A program made the translations under genes and the position numbers. Of a stretch of 64,000 nucleotides of DNA, positions 1-8,310 are shown piece by piece. Where the stretch lies: NCBI GenBank assembly GCA_037138475.1, contig JBAXII010000005.1:8476-72475 (forward strand), given 5' to 3'. The notes beneath the pieces are model-generated. The model saw only the letters and a program-made list of their open reading frames with translations, was not told where the DNA came from and searched no databases. Each line of letters starts with the position of its first letter. Position 1 is the first letter of the stretch. This stretch comes from JAGOLU01 sp037138475 (GTDB lineage: Bacteria; Patescibacteriota; Microgenomatia; UBA1406; GWC2-37-13).

Positions 1-97
1 CACTCGGACGTACAGAGCGAGCAAATATAGTTCGTATGGATGACATCAGCTTCATATAGAAGACAATATAGCGGAGTAAGTACGTGAATACAATCAT
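1..97 (-). CDS. Partial N-terminus of a duplicated membrane protein (continues beyond the window)
   Basis: On the minus strand an ATG at 97-95 opens a frame that runs off the left edge. Its roughly 32 visible residues are the same as the first residues of the protein at 238-1689, because the DNA at 1-102 is identical to 1593-1694. Identity stops a few bases before the start codon. This is the second member of a tandem pair. Only its start can be seen, so its full length and integrity are unknown. Confidence 0.6.
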   Translation of the reverse strand, partial: MIVFTYLLRYIVFYMKLMSSIRTIFARSVRPS

Positions 98-102
98 GAT
101 GT
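1..102. repeat. Direct repeat copy 1 (gene 5' end)
   Basis: These 102 bases match 1593-1694 without a mismatch and probably continue left of the window. The match covers the first codons of two tandem paralogues and ends just upstream of their ATG. Perfect identity implies a recent duplication or gene conversion. Confidence 0.9.
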
Positions 103-205
103 GGATACAAATACAATACACATATTTGAAATCATGTCGCTGTGGTACATTTGCTTTCAGCAGAAAGTAACACTGGGTCAGTCCGTAAAGGTCTGACGCC
201 CAAAG

Positions 206-247
206 GATGATAGAACACACGGTTCGGGACCGTGATGTCAGGGGTTC
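206..247 (+). pseudogene. tRNA-Pro relic (D-arm end, anticodon arm and half T-arm)
   Basis: About 40 bases match the intact tRNA-Pro at 1844-1916 from the D-arm through the anticodon stem-loop (anticodon CGG) to the GGGGTTC of the T-arm, with two or three mismatches. The acceptor stem and the 3' half of the T-arm are missing. The relic runs straight into the 3' end of the minus-strand gene 238-1689, whose last codons (GNP-stop) are written in the T-arm bases. Confidence 0.8.
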
Positions 248-1689
248 CCGCCAACGAGTCGGCGTCCCGACTCAAATGCGACGATATCAAGCGGAGTCTT
301 GGACAGCTGTATCTTGGTACCCGCGTGTATGTTTTCAATAGCGTTGTCCTCGCAAAGAGTATATCCATTGGGGGTCACAGTGGTTCCCATACAATCGATG
401 GGCAGGCGCTCGAGCTGTTGTGATTCGATATCGAGCGCATAGACTATGCCTGTCTTTGAGTGTGGGTATTGCCGATCCAACAAGCTGAAAATTATTTTGT
501 TATCTTGCACGACATGGGGGCTTATGATGTGAGAATTTAGGTCTGCATGCAAAGTTCCACTCGCTGAGGAGGTTTGATCGAGAGAAAAGAGAAGGCGTTT
601 GGTATACGAACGAAGGTCGTATTGGAATAATTGACTATCGTATAAAATCTTTTCGTCATATCTGAGTTTGGACTCATCGATCGTATTACTGGTCACATAC
701 GCATAGCGATACTGCGAATCGAACACTGGTGTACTATGGCCAACTGAGATGTTTTTTAATTCAACTCTAGTAGAAGAATCCATATGTCTCCGTACTAACC
801 GATTACATGAAGCTGCCTGCTCTACAGTAGTATTAATAAATTGTACTTCTGCAAAATTACATCTATCAATAAGATACATGTTTCGATGAACTTCATCAAA
901 GGAGATGATATCCCCATCATATTTATGAGTGTGAATTGTTCTCTCAATGCCGCTAGGGTTTACCGTATGGATTTCGGTATAACACTCGCTCGGACAGCTA
1001 GATTCAAATGGGAAAAGAATTTTAAAAAAGAGCAAGTTGGCATTACTGTCAAAGTGAAAGCCAGTGAGAGTAGGTGAGGAGGGGCCGGAATAGAGGGAGT
1101 CTGGTAATTTATAGACAAGTTTGAACTGAGCAACTGATCCTTCGCTTAGATTTGCAATCTCGATCACATTCCAAGACGTGCGAAAGAAATGTATTCCGTC
1201 TGGTGAAATAAGATATCTCAGTCCATCGACTGATGAGTTGGAATTAAGATATGGCAACTCATGATCCACCTTCGTATTCGTCAGAAAATCGATCTCAGTG
1301 AAGGTGGATGTTTTTGCGGTATGATCGTGATGGATATAGGAGAGATAGAGATCATCGTGCAGCACCGTGGGGTTTATGAGTGAGGGAGTGGGTGTCGGAG
1401 TGGGTGGAGGGTATGTGGGATAGGGTGTCATCGTGGGAGTACTGGTGGGTGTGGCAGTAGGAAACAGTCGTGCAATGGGTGATGTGACATCAGGCAACTG
1501 CAAGTAAGTATCATCGCGTGTGACGTACCACCCAGTCAATAGATAGGAGAGGTAGATGATCAGTAACCATAAGGCGATACGGATGAGCTGCTCACTCGGA
1601 CGTACAGAGCGAGCAAATATAGTTCGTATGGATGACATCAGCTTCATATAGAAGACAATATAGCGGAGTAAGTACGTGAATACAATCAT
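238..1689 (-). CDS. Membrane-anchored protein of unknown function with Thr/Pro linker
   Basis: This 483-residue protein has no family I recognise. Near the N-terminus is one membrane helix (IALWLLIIYLSYLLTGWYV), then a Thr/Pro-rich linker of TPTP repeats, then about 370 residues rich in aromatic residues and short beta-like segments. That region could be a beta-propeller, which is inference only. The layout suggests a signal-anchored protein with an extracytoplasmic domain. I chose the ATG at 1689 because identity with the second copy at 1-102 begins just before it; the open frame continues upstream to 1731. A second copy starts at 97. The 3' end overlaps a tRNA-Pro relic, so the present C-terminus may have been made by recombination. 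Confidence 0.65.
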   Translation of the reverse strand: MIVFTYLLRYIVFYMKLMSSIRTIFARSVRPSEQLIRIALWLLIIYLSYLLTGWYVTRDDTYLQLPDVTSPIARLFPTATPTSTPTMTPYPTYPPPTPTPTPSLINPTVLHDDLYLSYIHHDHTAKTSTFTEIDFLTNTKVDHELPYLNSNSSVDGLRYLISPDGIHFFRTSWNVIEIANLSEGSVAQFKLVYKLPDSLYSGPSSPTLTGFHFDSNANLLFFKILFPFESSCPSECYTEIHTVNPSGIERTIHTHKYDGDIISFDEVHRNMYLIDRCNFAEVQFINTTVEQAASCNRLVRRHMDSSTRVELKNISVGHSTPVFDSQYRYAYVTSNTIDESKLRYDEKILYDSQLFQYDLRSYTKRLLFSLDQTSSASGTLHADLNSHIISPHVVQDNKIIFSLLDRQYPHSKTGIVYALDIESQQLERLPIDCMGTTVTPNGYTLCEDNAIENIHAGTKIQLSKTPLDIVAFESGRRLVGGNP

Positions 1690-1694
1690 GATGT
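1593..1694. repeat. Direct repeat copy 2 (gene 5' end)
   Basis: Identical to 1-102; see that entry. It covers the 5' end of the gene at 238-1689. Confidence 0.9.
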
Positions 1695-1777
1695 TTGGAT
1701 AGGCTGCTCTGTGGTATATTTGCAGAGACAATATATCGATCTTTTACTTGATACTCAATCAGTGGAGAACAAGAATG

Positions 1778-1792
1778 CGGAATGTAGTTCAG
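1778..1792 (+). pseudogene. tRNA-Pro 5' fragment
   Basis: Fifteen bases (CGGAATGTAGTTCAG) repeat exactly the first bases of the intact tRNA-Pro that starts at 1844. A further short piece (GGATGGTAGAAC, about 1823-1834) repeats the D-arm. The bases between them resemble 182-205, next to the other relic, which indicates repeated rearrangement at this tRNA. Confidence 0.65.
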
Positions 1793-1843
1793 GCTCTGTC
1801 CGTAGGGCGGATGACGCCTGGAGGATGGTAGAACGGTGTGATT

Positions 1844-1916
1844 CGGAATGTAGTTCAGATGGTAGAACACACGGTTCGGGACCGTGAGGTCAGGGGTTCA
1901 AGTCCCCTCATTCCGA
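1844..1916 (+). tRNA. tRNA-Pro (anticodon CGG)
   Basis: The 73 bases fold into a complete cloverleaf. The acceptor stem is CGGAATG with CATTCCG and discriminator A. The D-stem is GTTC/GAAC, the anticodon stem CACGG/CCGTG with loop TTCGGGA, the variable loop AGGTC, and the T-stem AGGGG/CCCCT with loop TTCAAGT. The anticodon CGG reads the proline codon CCG. No 3' CCA is encoded, so it must be added after transcription. Relics of the same gene lie upstream at 206-247 and 1778-1792. Confidence 0.93.
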
Positions 1917-1947
1917 CTGATGAATGTGGCCAAATGAGCCATGTGGC

Positions 1948-2150
1948 TGGGCTCCCCCCTCCGGGCGTAGCCCTACGAGCGGAGCCTCGTTCACGAATTC
2001 ATCCCGCTTTGCGGGACGAGGGAGGGAAGCGAGAGAATCGAACTGGGGGTGTAAAGATTTGTCAGGCATGGATCCCGGGTCCCACCTCTTCGGTGGACAG
2101 GCAAGCCCGGGATGACAGACAGGGTGGGTGAAGCGAGAGAATCGAACTGG
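1948..2150. repeat. Dispersed palindromic repeats between tRNA-Pro and the next gene
   Basis: No gene is seen here. The stretch holds a degenerate copy of the GGGGGTGTA/CCCCCTC cloverleaf-type repeat with hairpins built on CCGGGCGTAGCCC and on CCCGCTTTGCGGG, and a copy of the CCCGGGTCCC...CCCGGGATGAC family at about 2072-2114. The same families recur in most intergenic gaps of this window. Confidence 0.7.
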
Positions 2151-2172
2151 GGGTGTAAAAAATCTAGTCATT

Positions 2173-2733
2173 TCATTTCGACCCGCTGACCTTCGTCTCA
2201 GGATTGCGATCGGTCGTGGCTTTGCGGCGCGGTTGACCGAGGACACCTTTTTGCTTGCCCGTAGGCTCGTCGCCTCCTGCCTGCTCCTGCTGACGGCGCT
2301 CTTCTTCCTCTTTCTTTTTTTTCTGCTCTTCTTCTTGGATCGCACGCTGCTTTTCTTGCTCCTTCTTTTTATTTTCATGGATCACTTTATCAGTCTCGGA
2401 CTTGTACCAGTTAAACTGCTCGCGCGCTTTTTGGAGGTCTTGTGCATCATGCTTTTCACCCAGTTTTTTCATATCCAACGGAGTACTCGACTGTTTGCCT
2501 TGTTTTTGCGCCTTTTCGGTATCGCGCATATGCTCATCTTGCGTAGCAGGCTCAGGAGCACCATAGAGCTGTCTCAGCCACTCGTTTGGATCGGCGAGTC
2601 GCTTGAGCGCGGCTACAGAGGGGTCAGATTTGTCTGATGATTTTTCAGGCTTTGATTCAAATTGAGTTTTCGCCATCTGCTGGCGTGCTGCTTTGAGTTG
2701 ATCGGGGTTCAGTTTTGGAGGGCTCGTGGACAT
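2173..2733 (-). CDS. Lys/Glu-rich coiled-coil protein of unknown function
   Basis: This 186-residue soluble protein starts MSTSPPKLNPDQLKAARQQM. Its middle (about residues 80-150) is almost entirely Lys, Glu and Gln (KKKEQEKQRAIQEEEQKKKK) and should form a long coiled coil; the tail is basic and Gly-rich. It has no signal peptide or membrane helix and I recognise no family. The ATG at 2733 is preferred over the longer frame because TATACT ends 10 nt upstream of it, matching the leaderless pattern of this genome. The opposite-strand open frame rich in Phe and Leu over the same bases is a shadow of this charged sequence. Confidence 0.6.
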   Translation of the reverse strand: MSTSPPKLNPDQLKAARQQMAKTQFESKPEKSSDKSDPSVAALKRLADPNEWLRQLYGAPEPATQDEHMRDTEKAQKQGKQSSTPLDMKKLGEKHDAQDLQKAREQFNWYKSETDKVIHENKKKEQEKQRAIQEEEQKKKKEEEERRQQEQAGGDEPTGKQKGVLGQPRRKATTDRNPETKVSGSK

Positions 2734-2784
2734 ATGCAGGGTCAGTATACCTAATGCCAGTGGCAAGCTTCAAGCTCGATGCGC

Positions 2785-2814
2785 TTGACAACCACAGACC
2801 AAATCAGATAGTAT
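2785..2814 (+). promoter_or_regulatory. Promoter for the 59-residue membrane protein
   Basis: A consensus -35 box TTGACA (2785-2790) is followed after 18 bases by TAGTAT (2809-2814). The latter ends nine bases before the ATG at 2824, so the transcript would have almost no leader. Confidence 0.55.
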
Positions 2815-2823
2815 CAGAGTAGT

Positions 2824-3003
2824 ATGAGAAAAGTCAAAGTCAGTCTCAAAAAAACATCTCGAAAGGTAGCGGTGGCTCGATCTGGACACTATCCTCACAA
2901 TCATCATCTCTACCCTGGCTATCACAAAGACGATCTGCATTTTGCAGTATTTTTCTGCGCAGTAGGGCTCGGAGTGCTCCTGTATCTCGTCACGATGGTC
3001 TGA
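2824..3003 (+). CDS. Small single-span membrane protein (59 aa)
   Basis: An open frame of 59 codons starts MRKVKVSLKKTSRKVAVARS and ends in TGA. The first 20 residues are strongly basic, then comes a His/Tyr-rich stretch (HYPHNHHLYPGYHKDD), then a hydrophobic helix (FAVFFCAVGLGVLLYLVTMV) to the C-terminus. The pattern is that of a tail-anchored membrane protein with a cytoplasmic basic arm. It has its own promoter. Its last 14 bases overlap the end of the convergent acyltransferase gene. No family is recognised; the promoter and composition argue for a real gene. Confidence 0.6.
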   Translation: MRKVKVSLKKTSRKVAVARSGHYPHNHHLYPGYHKDDLHFAVFFCAVGLGVLLYLVTMV

Positions 3004-3973
3004 TCTGATTCATGATCCGCTGTCCTATCCATACAAGGACAAAGCTTCCTCCAAATACGAGACCCGTAAAAAGTGCTGGCGCTATATCACGCCGTGGAAA
3101 GGATACATCGAGCAACGTGAGCACTAAAATATGTGCAAAATACAGCTCATATGATATCCGACTACAGTAGTTCACGACTGAGCTCACCGATCTGGGGAGG
3201 AGTCGGGCGAGTAGGGGCGTCACCCAGATCACGCTTGCGACCACCGCGATGCTATACAGGAAGTAGTAGATATCGGGTGGATACTTGTGCGGGGTCATAT
3301 GCAGGCTCATCGAGGTCGAAGATATGGCGAGATAGAGAATATAGAACGTAGCTGCGAGGGAGAGCGCCAAAAAAAATAATTTTTTTGGCGCTCGCGTCCG
3401 GAGCTCGCCAATGATCTGAAACGTAGGAATAAATGGTATCCACAGGAGTAGCATCCACGTGCGATACGACGGGCCAATATATGCACGATTGTACAAGGCC
3501 CAGATCTCTGCGAGTGCCGTGATCACATACACGAAGATCCACATGCGCCGATGGTTCTCATATGCATGTTGAAACCACGGTATCATACATCCGAGGATGA
3601 TGAAGAGGAGCACCAGCCAGTTGTAGCTGATCCCACCTGTCACCGTGAGGTTGAGAAGGAAATCCTGCGCCGACATTGGCTTGCCCAGCGCCCACGTGAG
3701 CACGATGTAGAGGATGAGAAATATATAGTAGGGCACAATGAGCCTGCGAATACGCTTGTATCCTACTGAGAGATAGGATTGAAGCGATAAATTTGTGATA
3801 GGTTTAAATACCGAGAGTGAGCAGTAGAGGAGGATCGGCACAACAGCCTGTCCCCAGTTTGTGACCCAGGCACTCATCGGGAGTGAGCCAAAGTATGGCG
3901 TCACATGCATGTAGATGACCTGGAGGATGCTGAGTCCACGTAACAAGTCTATTGTGTGATCCCTTTGGCGCAT
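2990..3973 (-). CDS. Acyltransferase 3 family membrane protein
   Basis: This 327-residue protein opens with RDHTIDLLRGLSILQVIYMH, the typical first helix and R-x10-H region of acyltransferase-3 (OafA/NodX-type) enzymes, followed by about nine more hydrophobic helices. Such enzymes move acyl groups onto extracytoplasmic sugars of polysaccharides or peptidoglycan. The ATG at 3973 is chosen because TATCAT ends 8 nt upstream and the family motif then begins after five residues; ATGs at 3991 and 4003 are alternatives. The gene is divergent from cysS and shares a short promoter region with it. The sugar acceptor is unknown; the nearby glycosyltransferases suggest surface glycans. Confidence 0.85.
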   Translation of the reverse strand: MRQRDHTIDLLRGLSILQVIYMHVTPYFGSLPMSAWVTNWGQAVVPILLYCSLSVFKPITNLSLQSYLSVGYKRIRRLIVPYYIFLILYIVLTWALGKPMSAQDFLLNLTVTGGISYNWLVLLFIILGCMIPWFQHAYENHRRMWIFVYVITALAEIWALYNRAYIGPSYRTWMLLLWIPFIPTFQIIGELRTRAPKKLFFLALSLAATFYILYLAISSTSMSLHMTPHKYPPDIYYFLYSIAVVASVIWVTPLLARLLPRSVSSVVNYCSRISYELYFAHILVLTLLDVSFPRRDIAPALFTGLVFGGSFVLVWIGQRIMNQIRPS

Positions 3974-4023
3974 AGGCTCTAATGATAGCATTTTCAGCTG
4001 CACTTTTAGTACAATGCAATCAC

Positions 4024-5385
4024 ATGCATCTCTACAACACCCTCACCCGCAAAGTGGAACAGTTTACAAATCTTGCGAAGCCCGCGAGCCATGTCTCACT
4101 GTACTGCTGTGGCCCTACCGTCTACGACTTCACCCACATCGGACACCTCCGCAAGTACACGATGGATGATGTGCTTCGCCGTGCATTGACCTATACAGGT
4201 TACGAGGTGAAGCATGTCATGAATATCACCGATGTTGGTCACCTCGTGAGTGATGGCGATACTGGCGAAGACAAGATGGAGACAGGGGCAAAAAAATATG
4301 GTAAAACAGTTTGGGAAGTCGCACAGATGTATACAGACTTTTTCACTAGATCGATGAAGGAGATGAATGTGCTCATGCCAACAGTGGTATGCAAGGCTAC
4401 AGACCATATCCCAGGCATGATCAAGATGATCGAGCAACTGGAAAAGAATGGGTACACCTACCAGACAGGTGAGGCAGTGTATTTTGACACAAGTAAGTTC
4501 AATGAATACGAGGAACTATCTGGACAAAAACAGGACGAGAAAAAATCTGCAGTCAGGGCCGAAGTAGTCGAAGACACGAACAAGAAAAGCCCTGCAGACT
4601 TTGCACTGTGGTTCCTCCGGGTGGGAAAATTTGCTGATCATGCGATGCACTGGGACTCCCCATGGGGCGATGGATTTCCTGGGTGGCACATCGAGTGTAG
4701 TGCGATGAGCCGAGAGTACCTGGGAGATCAGATCGACATCCACACGGGAGGCATTGACCACGTGCCTGTGCACCATACGAATGAAATCGCTCAGTCAGAA
4801 GCGGCAACCGGGAAACATCCATTTGTTAAATACTGGGTGCATCACAACTTTCTGACTGTGGAAGGCACTAAGATGAGCAAGTCACTAGGAAAATTTCTCA
4901 CCATCGATGATATCGTAGAAAAAGGAGTTGACCCAATGGCACTTCGACTCCTTTTCCTCCAAACACATTATAGAAATGAGATGAACTTCACGTGGGTAGC
5001 ACTCGAAGCAGCACAGACTGCATATACTCGCTTTATCCGTAGACTGCGAGAGGTAGGCGAAGCAGATCCTACACTCGATACCGAGTTTGCGACAGCTATA
5101 GATAATGACCTTGACACTTCAGTCGCACTCTCAGTACTCTTGAAAGTCAAAAATCCTGATCAGGCCTTCAAAATGGATAGGGTGCTCGGGCTGGGAATCC
5201 AATCAACACTCACCATAGTTGAGGAGATACCAGCAGATATCGTCGAGCTTACACAGAAGCGCTTTGTGGCAAAACAACAAAAAGACTACGCAACTGCAGA
5301 CTCCATCCGAGTACAAATAGAGTCAAAAGGATACAAACTACTCGATACCAAAGAGGGGAGTAGAGCGGTGAAGGGTAGAAACTAA
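4024..5385 (+). CDS. cysS: Cysteinyl-tRNA synthetase
   Basis: This 453-residue class I synthetase charges tRNA-Cys. It shows the zinc and cysteine-binding CCGPTVYD start, the HIGH motif in FTHIGHLR, the HIECSAM and GGIDHVPVHHTNE zinc-site segments, and the KMSKS loop as EGTKMSKSLGKF. The C-terminal helical domain is present. The ATG at 4024 (MHLYNTLTRKVEQF) is the true start: the family begins there and TACAAT ends 8 nt upstream. The track-style longer frame from 3982 would add 14 unrelated residues. Confidence 0.97.
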   Translation: MHLYNTLTRKVEQFTNLAKPASHVSLYCCGPTVYDFTHIGHLRKYTMDDVLRRALTYTGYEVKHVMNITDVGHLVSDGDTGEDKMETGAKKYGKTVWEVAQMYTDFFTRSMKEMNVLMPTVVCKATDHIPGMIKMIEQLEKNGYTYQTGEAVYFDTSKFNEYEELSGQKQDEKKSAVRAEVVEDTNKKSPADFALWFLRVGKFADHAMHWDSPWGDGFPGWHIECSAMSREYLGDQIDIHTGGIDHVPVHHTNEIAQSEAATGKHPFVKYWVHHNFLTVEGTKMSKSLGKFLTIDDIVEKGVDPMALRLLFLQTHYRNEMNFTWVALEAAQTAYTRFIRRLREVGEADPTLDTEFATAIDNDLDTSVALSVLLKVKNPDQAFKMDRVLGLGIQSTLTIVEEIPADIVELTQKRFVAKQQKDYATADSIRVQIESKGYKLLDTKEGSRAVKGRN

Positions 5386-5519
5386 TTCGCAATTTGCAAT
5401 CTGCAATCTGCAATCTGCAAATGGTATTAATTTCAATTCAAATTCGAATTGTGACTATTTGTGAATTGTAAATTGAAATTGTAGATTCCCCCGGTTGTTG
5501 CTTTCGATGTGTAGACGAG
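5386..5519. repeat. AT-rich tandem and inverted repeats
   Basis: Just after cysS the bases AATCTGC repeat in tandem, followed by near-palindromic AT-rich runs such as AATTCAAATTCGAATT and GAATTGTAAATTGAAATTG. The same vocabulary (CAATTTGCAATCTGCAA) flanks the four-helix-bundle gene at 26312, so this is one dispersed repeat family. No gene is seen. Confidence 0.6.
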
Positions 5520-5548
5520 TATAATCATCCTCTATCCTAGGACAGAGG
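5520..5548 (+). promoter_or_regulatory. -10 box and leader hairpin before the methyltransferase gene
   Basis: TATAAT (5520-5525) lies 26 bases before the ATG at 5552. Between them 5529-5548 is a near-perfect palindrome (CCTCT-A-TCC-TA-GGA-C-AGAGG). If transcribed it would place a hairpin just before the start codon; as DNA it could be an operator. Confidence 0.45.
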
Positions 5549-5551
5549 TCT

Positions 5552-6091
5552 ATGAATACGTTTTATTTTTCACTCATCTTTCTCGCCGCTGGCACTCTTT
5601 TCACAGGGTTTGTATGGATTTTTACTGCGCCTCACTGGCGAAGGCTGACTATGTGGCGGCCGGTTCCACTGCTTTTTTCACTCAGCAATGCGATGCATCT
5701 CCTCTCGGGTTTCCTCTTTCCCCTTCCCCTCGAGCTTGATGTGCCCATCAGGTCAATAGGGCTCACCATATTTTTAGTGGGGGTATTTGTAGCATGCTGG
5801 GCAAAATTTGCGATGGGAAAAAGCTGGGGTATGCCTGCTCAGCACGATGAAAAGACACAGTCAGCGCTCGTGACTCATGGGCCGTTTAGCTACTCACGCA
5901 ACCCGATCTATGTAGGCATGATCCTCATGAACTTTGGCACTGCGATCGCGCTCAAAAGCGCCTTTATACTGCTCATATTTGTGATCTATAACTTCATATA
6001 TACCCAGATCCTGATCGAAGAACAGCTACTGAAGAAAATTTTTGGTAAAAAGTACAGTGACTATCTGCGCGCAGTCCCACGGTTTGTGTAA
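5552..6091 (+). CDS. Isoprenylcysteine carboxyl methyltransferase-family membrane protein
   Basis: This 179-residue protein has about five membrane helices. The family signature lies in the C-terminal half: LVTHGPFSYSRNPIYVG followed by hydrophobic helices and EEQLLKKIFGKKYSDYLRAVPRF. These motifs are shared by ICMT and phospholipid N-methyltransferase-type enzymes and form the S-adenosylmethionine site. The bacterial substrate is generally unknown. Length fits the family. The gene stands alone between cysS and the convergent acyl-CoA synthetase. Confidence 0.85.
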   Translation: MNTFYFSLIFLAAGTLFTGFVWIFTAPHWRRLTMWRPVPLLFSLSNAMHLLSGFLFPLPLELDVPIRSIGLTIFLVGVFVACWAKFAMGKSWGMPAQHDEKTQSALVTHGPFSYSRNPIYVGMILMNFGTAIALKSAFILLIFVIYNFIYTQILIEEQLLKKIFGKKYSDYLRAVPRFV

Positions 6092-6148
6092 GTCCCACGA
6101 AAAACCTCTGGCTCCAACTCTCAATTATTAATTCTTAATTAATAATTT

Positions 6149-8179
6149 TTAATTACTCACCACCACTCTCGCATCCACTGCGATGAGCTGGCCATTTTTT
6201 TGGATCATCACCGGATTGAGATCGATTTCCTGGATCCGATCTGATGCAGTCATAAGGTGTGCGACTTTTGAAAGCAGATCATAGAGCTGTGCCATATTCA
6301 CCGCTTCAGCCCCTCTATATCCTGAGACGAGCGCACTCAGCTTCGAATGACTGATGACATACTGGACATAGTCCTGACTGAGTGGACATACGAATCTCAC
6401 CGATTCATTGATCAAGTTCGTCATCACGCCCCCAAGACCCATGACGATGACGGGGCCAAAGAGAGGATCTCGCTTTGCGCCGATGATGAGCTCGTACCCT
6501 GACACCTGCTCTTGGATCATCACATGCTCAAATCCCTCGATCTGACTCATCTGCATATATGCATGCTCTGCGTCGCTGCTCGAGGTGATGCCAACGCGCA
6601 CTCCGCCCACGTCGCTCTTGTGAGATACCGAGGTCGAGGATACCTTCATCACGATCGGATAGTGGATGCCCGTCAGCTCACGATGCAAGTCAGTCGGAGT
6701 ATGTACGAGCTTGATGGGAAGCATCGGGAGATCTGCCTTTTGGAGTGCAGCATAGGACTCCGCAAGGGGGAGGGTGCGTGCTAACTGGGGAGGTACATAT
6801 GCATGGTGAGTACGATGCTCCATCCGGTGGGGTGCTGGTCTGAGAGCTTGCTCTGCATACATGCCTAGTGATGATATGAGCTCATCCAGATCGGTAAAAA
6901 ATGGCACGCGATTTGACTCGCAAATCTTTCTAACCGTATCCAGAGACGAAGATCCGAGAAATACGGGATAAATCGGATAGGGGAGAGTGGTAGAAAGTCC
7001 GACCAACAGCTTTGCTGTTTCTTCAAGTTGGGTGTTTGCCTGTGGGGTCACGATGATGATCGCGCCATCTATGTGTACAGCGGGATCAAGTACCGCCGCT
7101 GAAGCAAACTTTGCGGCATCTGCATCGCCTCGTACATCCAGTGGATTTGGAATTGCAACTCCTGTGGATACCCCATCGTGTACGTATAGATGAGCGAGAT
7201 GGAGGCCAGCTTTTTCGATCGCGTCAGCAGCGAGCACACCACATCCACCCGCATTGGTGATCACCCGTATCTCTGGACCTTTGGGTACTACGCGATAGCT
7301 CGCCATCTTGATGAGATGCATAAACTCTCTGATCGAATGCGCCCTGATGGCACCACACTCGTGCACGATCGAGTCAAATATCACATCATCCCCCGCAAGA
7401 CTGCCGGTATGAGATGATGCCGCCTGTGCGCCCTGGGTGCTGGCGCCCGCTTTGATGATGATCACTGGTTTGTGACGCGTAGCGTCAGAAAGGGCTTTGA
7501 CGAATCGGTGACCATCATGCACATCCTCTAGGTACAACGCGATGACAGCCGTATGTTTGTCCTGCGCGAGATACTCGAGTGTGTCTGACTCATCGATGTC
7601 AGATTTATTTCCCAGGCTGAACAAATATGAAAATCCCAGCTGTTCATCTGCGGCAAAGGTATCGATGAGGATGCTCCCGAGTGCACCGGACTGCGAGATA
7701 AACCCTACGTTGCCCTCGCTGGTGGGACCTACCAAAAAGGTAGAGTTGAGTCCTACGATCGTATTTACAAACCCAGCACAGTTGGGACCGAGGACGCGGA
7801 TGCGTTTGCGCGCGAGGATCGCGCGAAGCCGATCCTCGCGCTTCTTCTGCTCATCACCATGCTCCTCCTTGAATCCTGCCGCGAGGATGACTGCATGGCT
7901 AAAGTAGTCTGTCGACCGCTCCAGCTCATCAAGGGTGACATCAGCAGGTGTGCAAAACACGGCGAGGTCAACAGGGGTGTCAAGCTTTGAGAGTGAGGTG
8001 AGTGACTCGCGGCCGAGGATGCGTCCTCCCTTGGGATTTATGAAGTACAGGTCGTGCATGTAGCCCTGGAGCAACATATTTTTGGCGACGAGGTGGCCGA
8101 CTTTGTGAAAATCACTCGATACTCCCACGATCGCTACTGATTTGGGGGAGAAAAAGTGATGGAGATCAGACTGAGACAT
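6149..8179 (-). CDS. ADP-forming acyl-CoA (acetyl-CoA) synthetase, fused alpha and beta domains
   Basis: This 676-residue protein joins a CoA-binding Rossmann domain (about 7-130, SVAIVGVSSDFHKVG), a succinyl-CoA-ligase-like domain (about 150-440, SQSGALGS), and a C-terminal ATP-grasp domain (about 460-676, MKVSSTSVSHKSDVGGVRVG). The motif SSHTGSLAG contains the histidine (H257) that is phosphorylated in this family. The enzyme turns acyl-CoA, ADP and phosphate into acid, CoA and ATP, giving substrate-level ATP at the end of fermentation. A protein acetyltransferase of the Pat type is less likely because no GNAT domain is attached. TATCCT lies 8 nt before the ATG. Confidence 0.9.
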   Translation of the reverse strand: MSQSDLHHFFSPKSVAIVGVSSDFHKVGHLVAKNMLLQGYMHDLYFINPKGGRILGRESLTSLSKLDTPVDLAVFCTPADVTLDELERSTDYFSHAVILAAGFKEEHGDEQKKREDRLRAILARKRIRVLGPNCAGFVNTIVGLNSTFLVGPTSEGNVGFISQSGALGSILIDTFAADEQLGFSYLFSLGNKSDIDESDTLEYLAQDKHTAVIALYLEDVHDGHRFVKALSDATRHKPVIIIKAGASTQGAQAASSHTGSLAGDDVIFDSIVHECGAIRAHSIREFMHLIKMASYRVVPKGPEIRVITNAGGCGVLAADAIEKAGLHLAHLYVHDGVSTGVAIPNPLDVRGDADAAKFASAAVLDPAVHIDGAIIIVTPQANTQLEETAKLLVGLSTTLPYPIYPVFLGSSSLDTVRKICESNRVPFFTDLDELISSLGMYAEQALRPAPHRMEHRTHHAYVPPQLARTLPLAESYAALQKADLPMLPIKLVHTPTDLHRELTGIHYPIVMKVSSTSVSHKSDVGGVRVGITSSSDAEHAYMQMSQIEGFEHVMIQEQVSGYELIIGAKRDPLFGPVIVMGLGGVMTNLINESVRFVCPLSQDYVQYVISHSKLSALVSGYRGAEAVNMAQLYDLLSKVAHLMTASDRIQEIDLNPVMIQKNGQLIAVDARVVVSN

Positions 8180-8310
8180 ACCCAGTCAGGATAGCAGGAA
8201 AATGGAGGGGAAACAAGGATGAAAATATTTCTCAGATGCCTCCATTCTTCGCTATTCGTTATACGTTCTTCGCTATTCGCTTTAGGCTTTGCGTTTTCAG
8301 TTCTCAACTG

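Noticed and set aside
1908..2637. Open frames on both strands (Arg/Lys-rich minus frame and Phe/Leu-rich plus frame) over the coiled-coil gene
   Set aside because: They are shadows of the Lys/Glu-rich codons of the gene at 2173-2733 plus repeat sequence; they lack a promoter and a sensible start.
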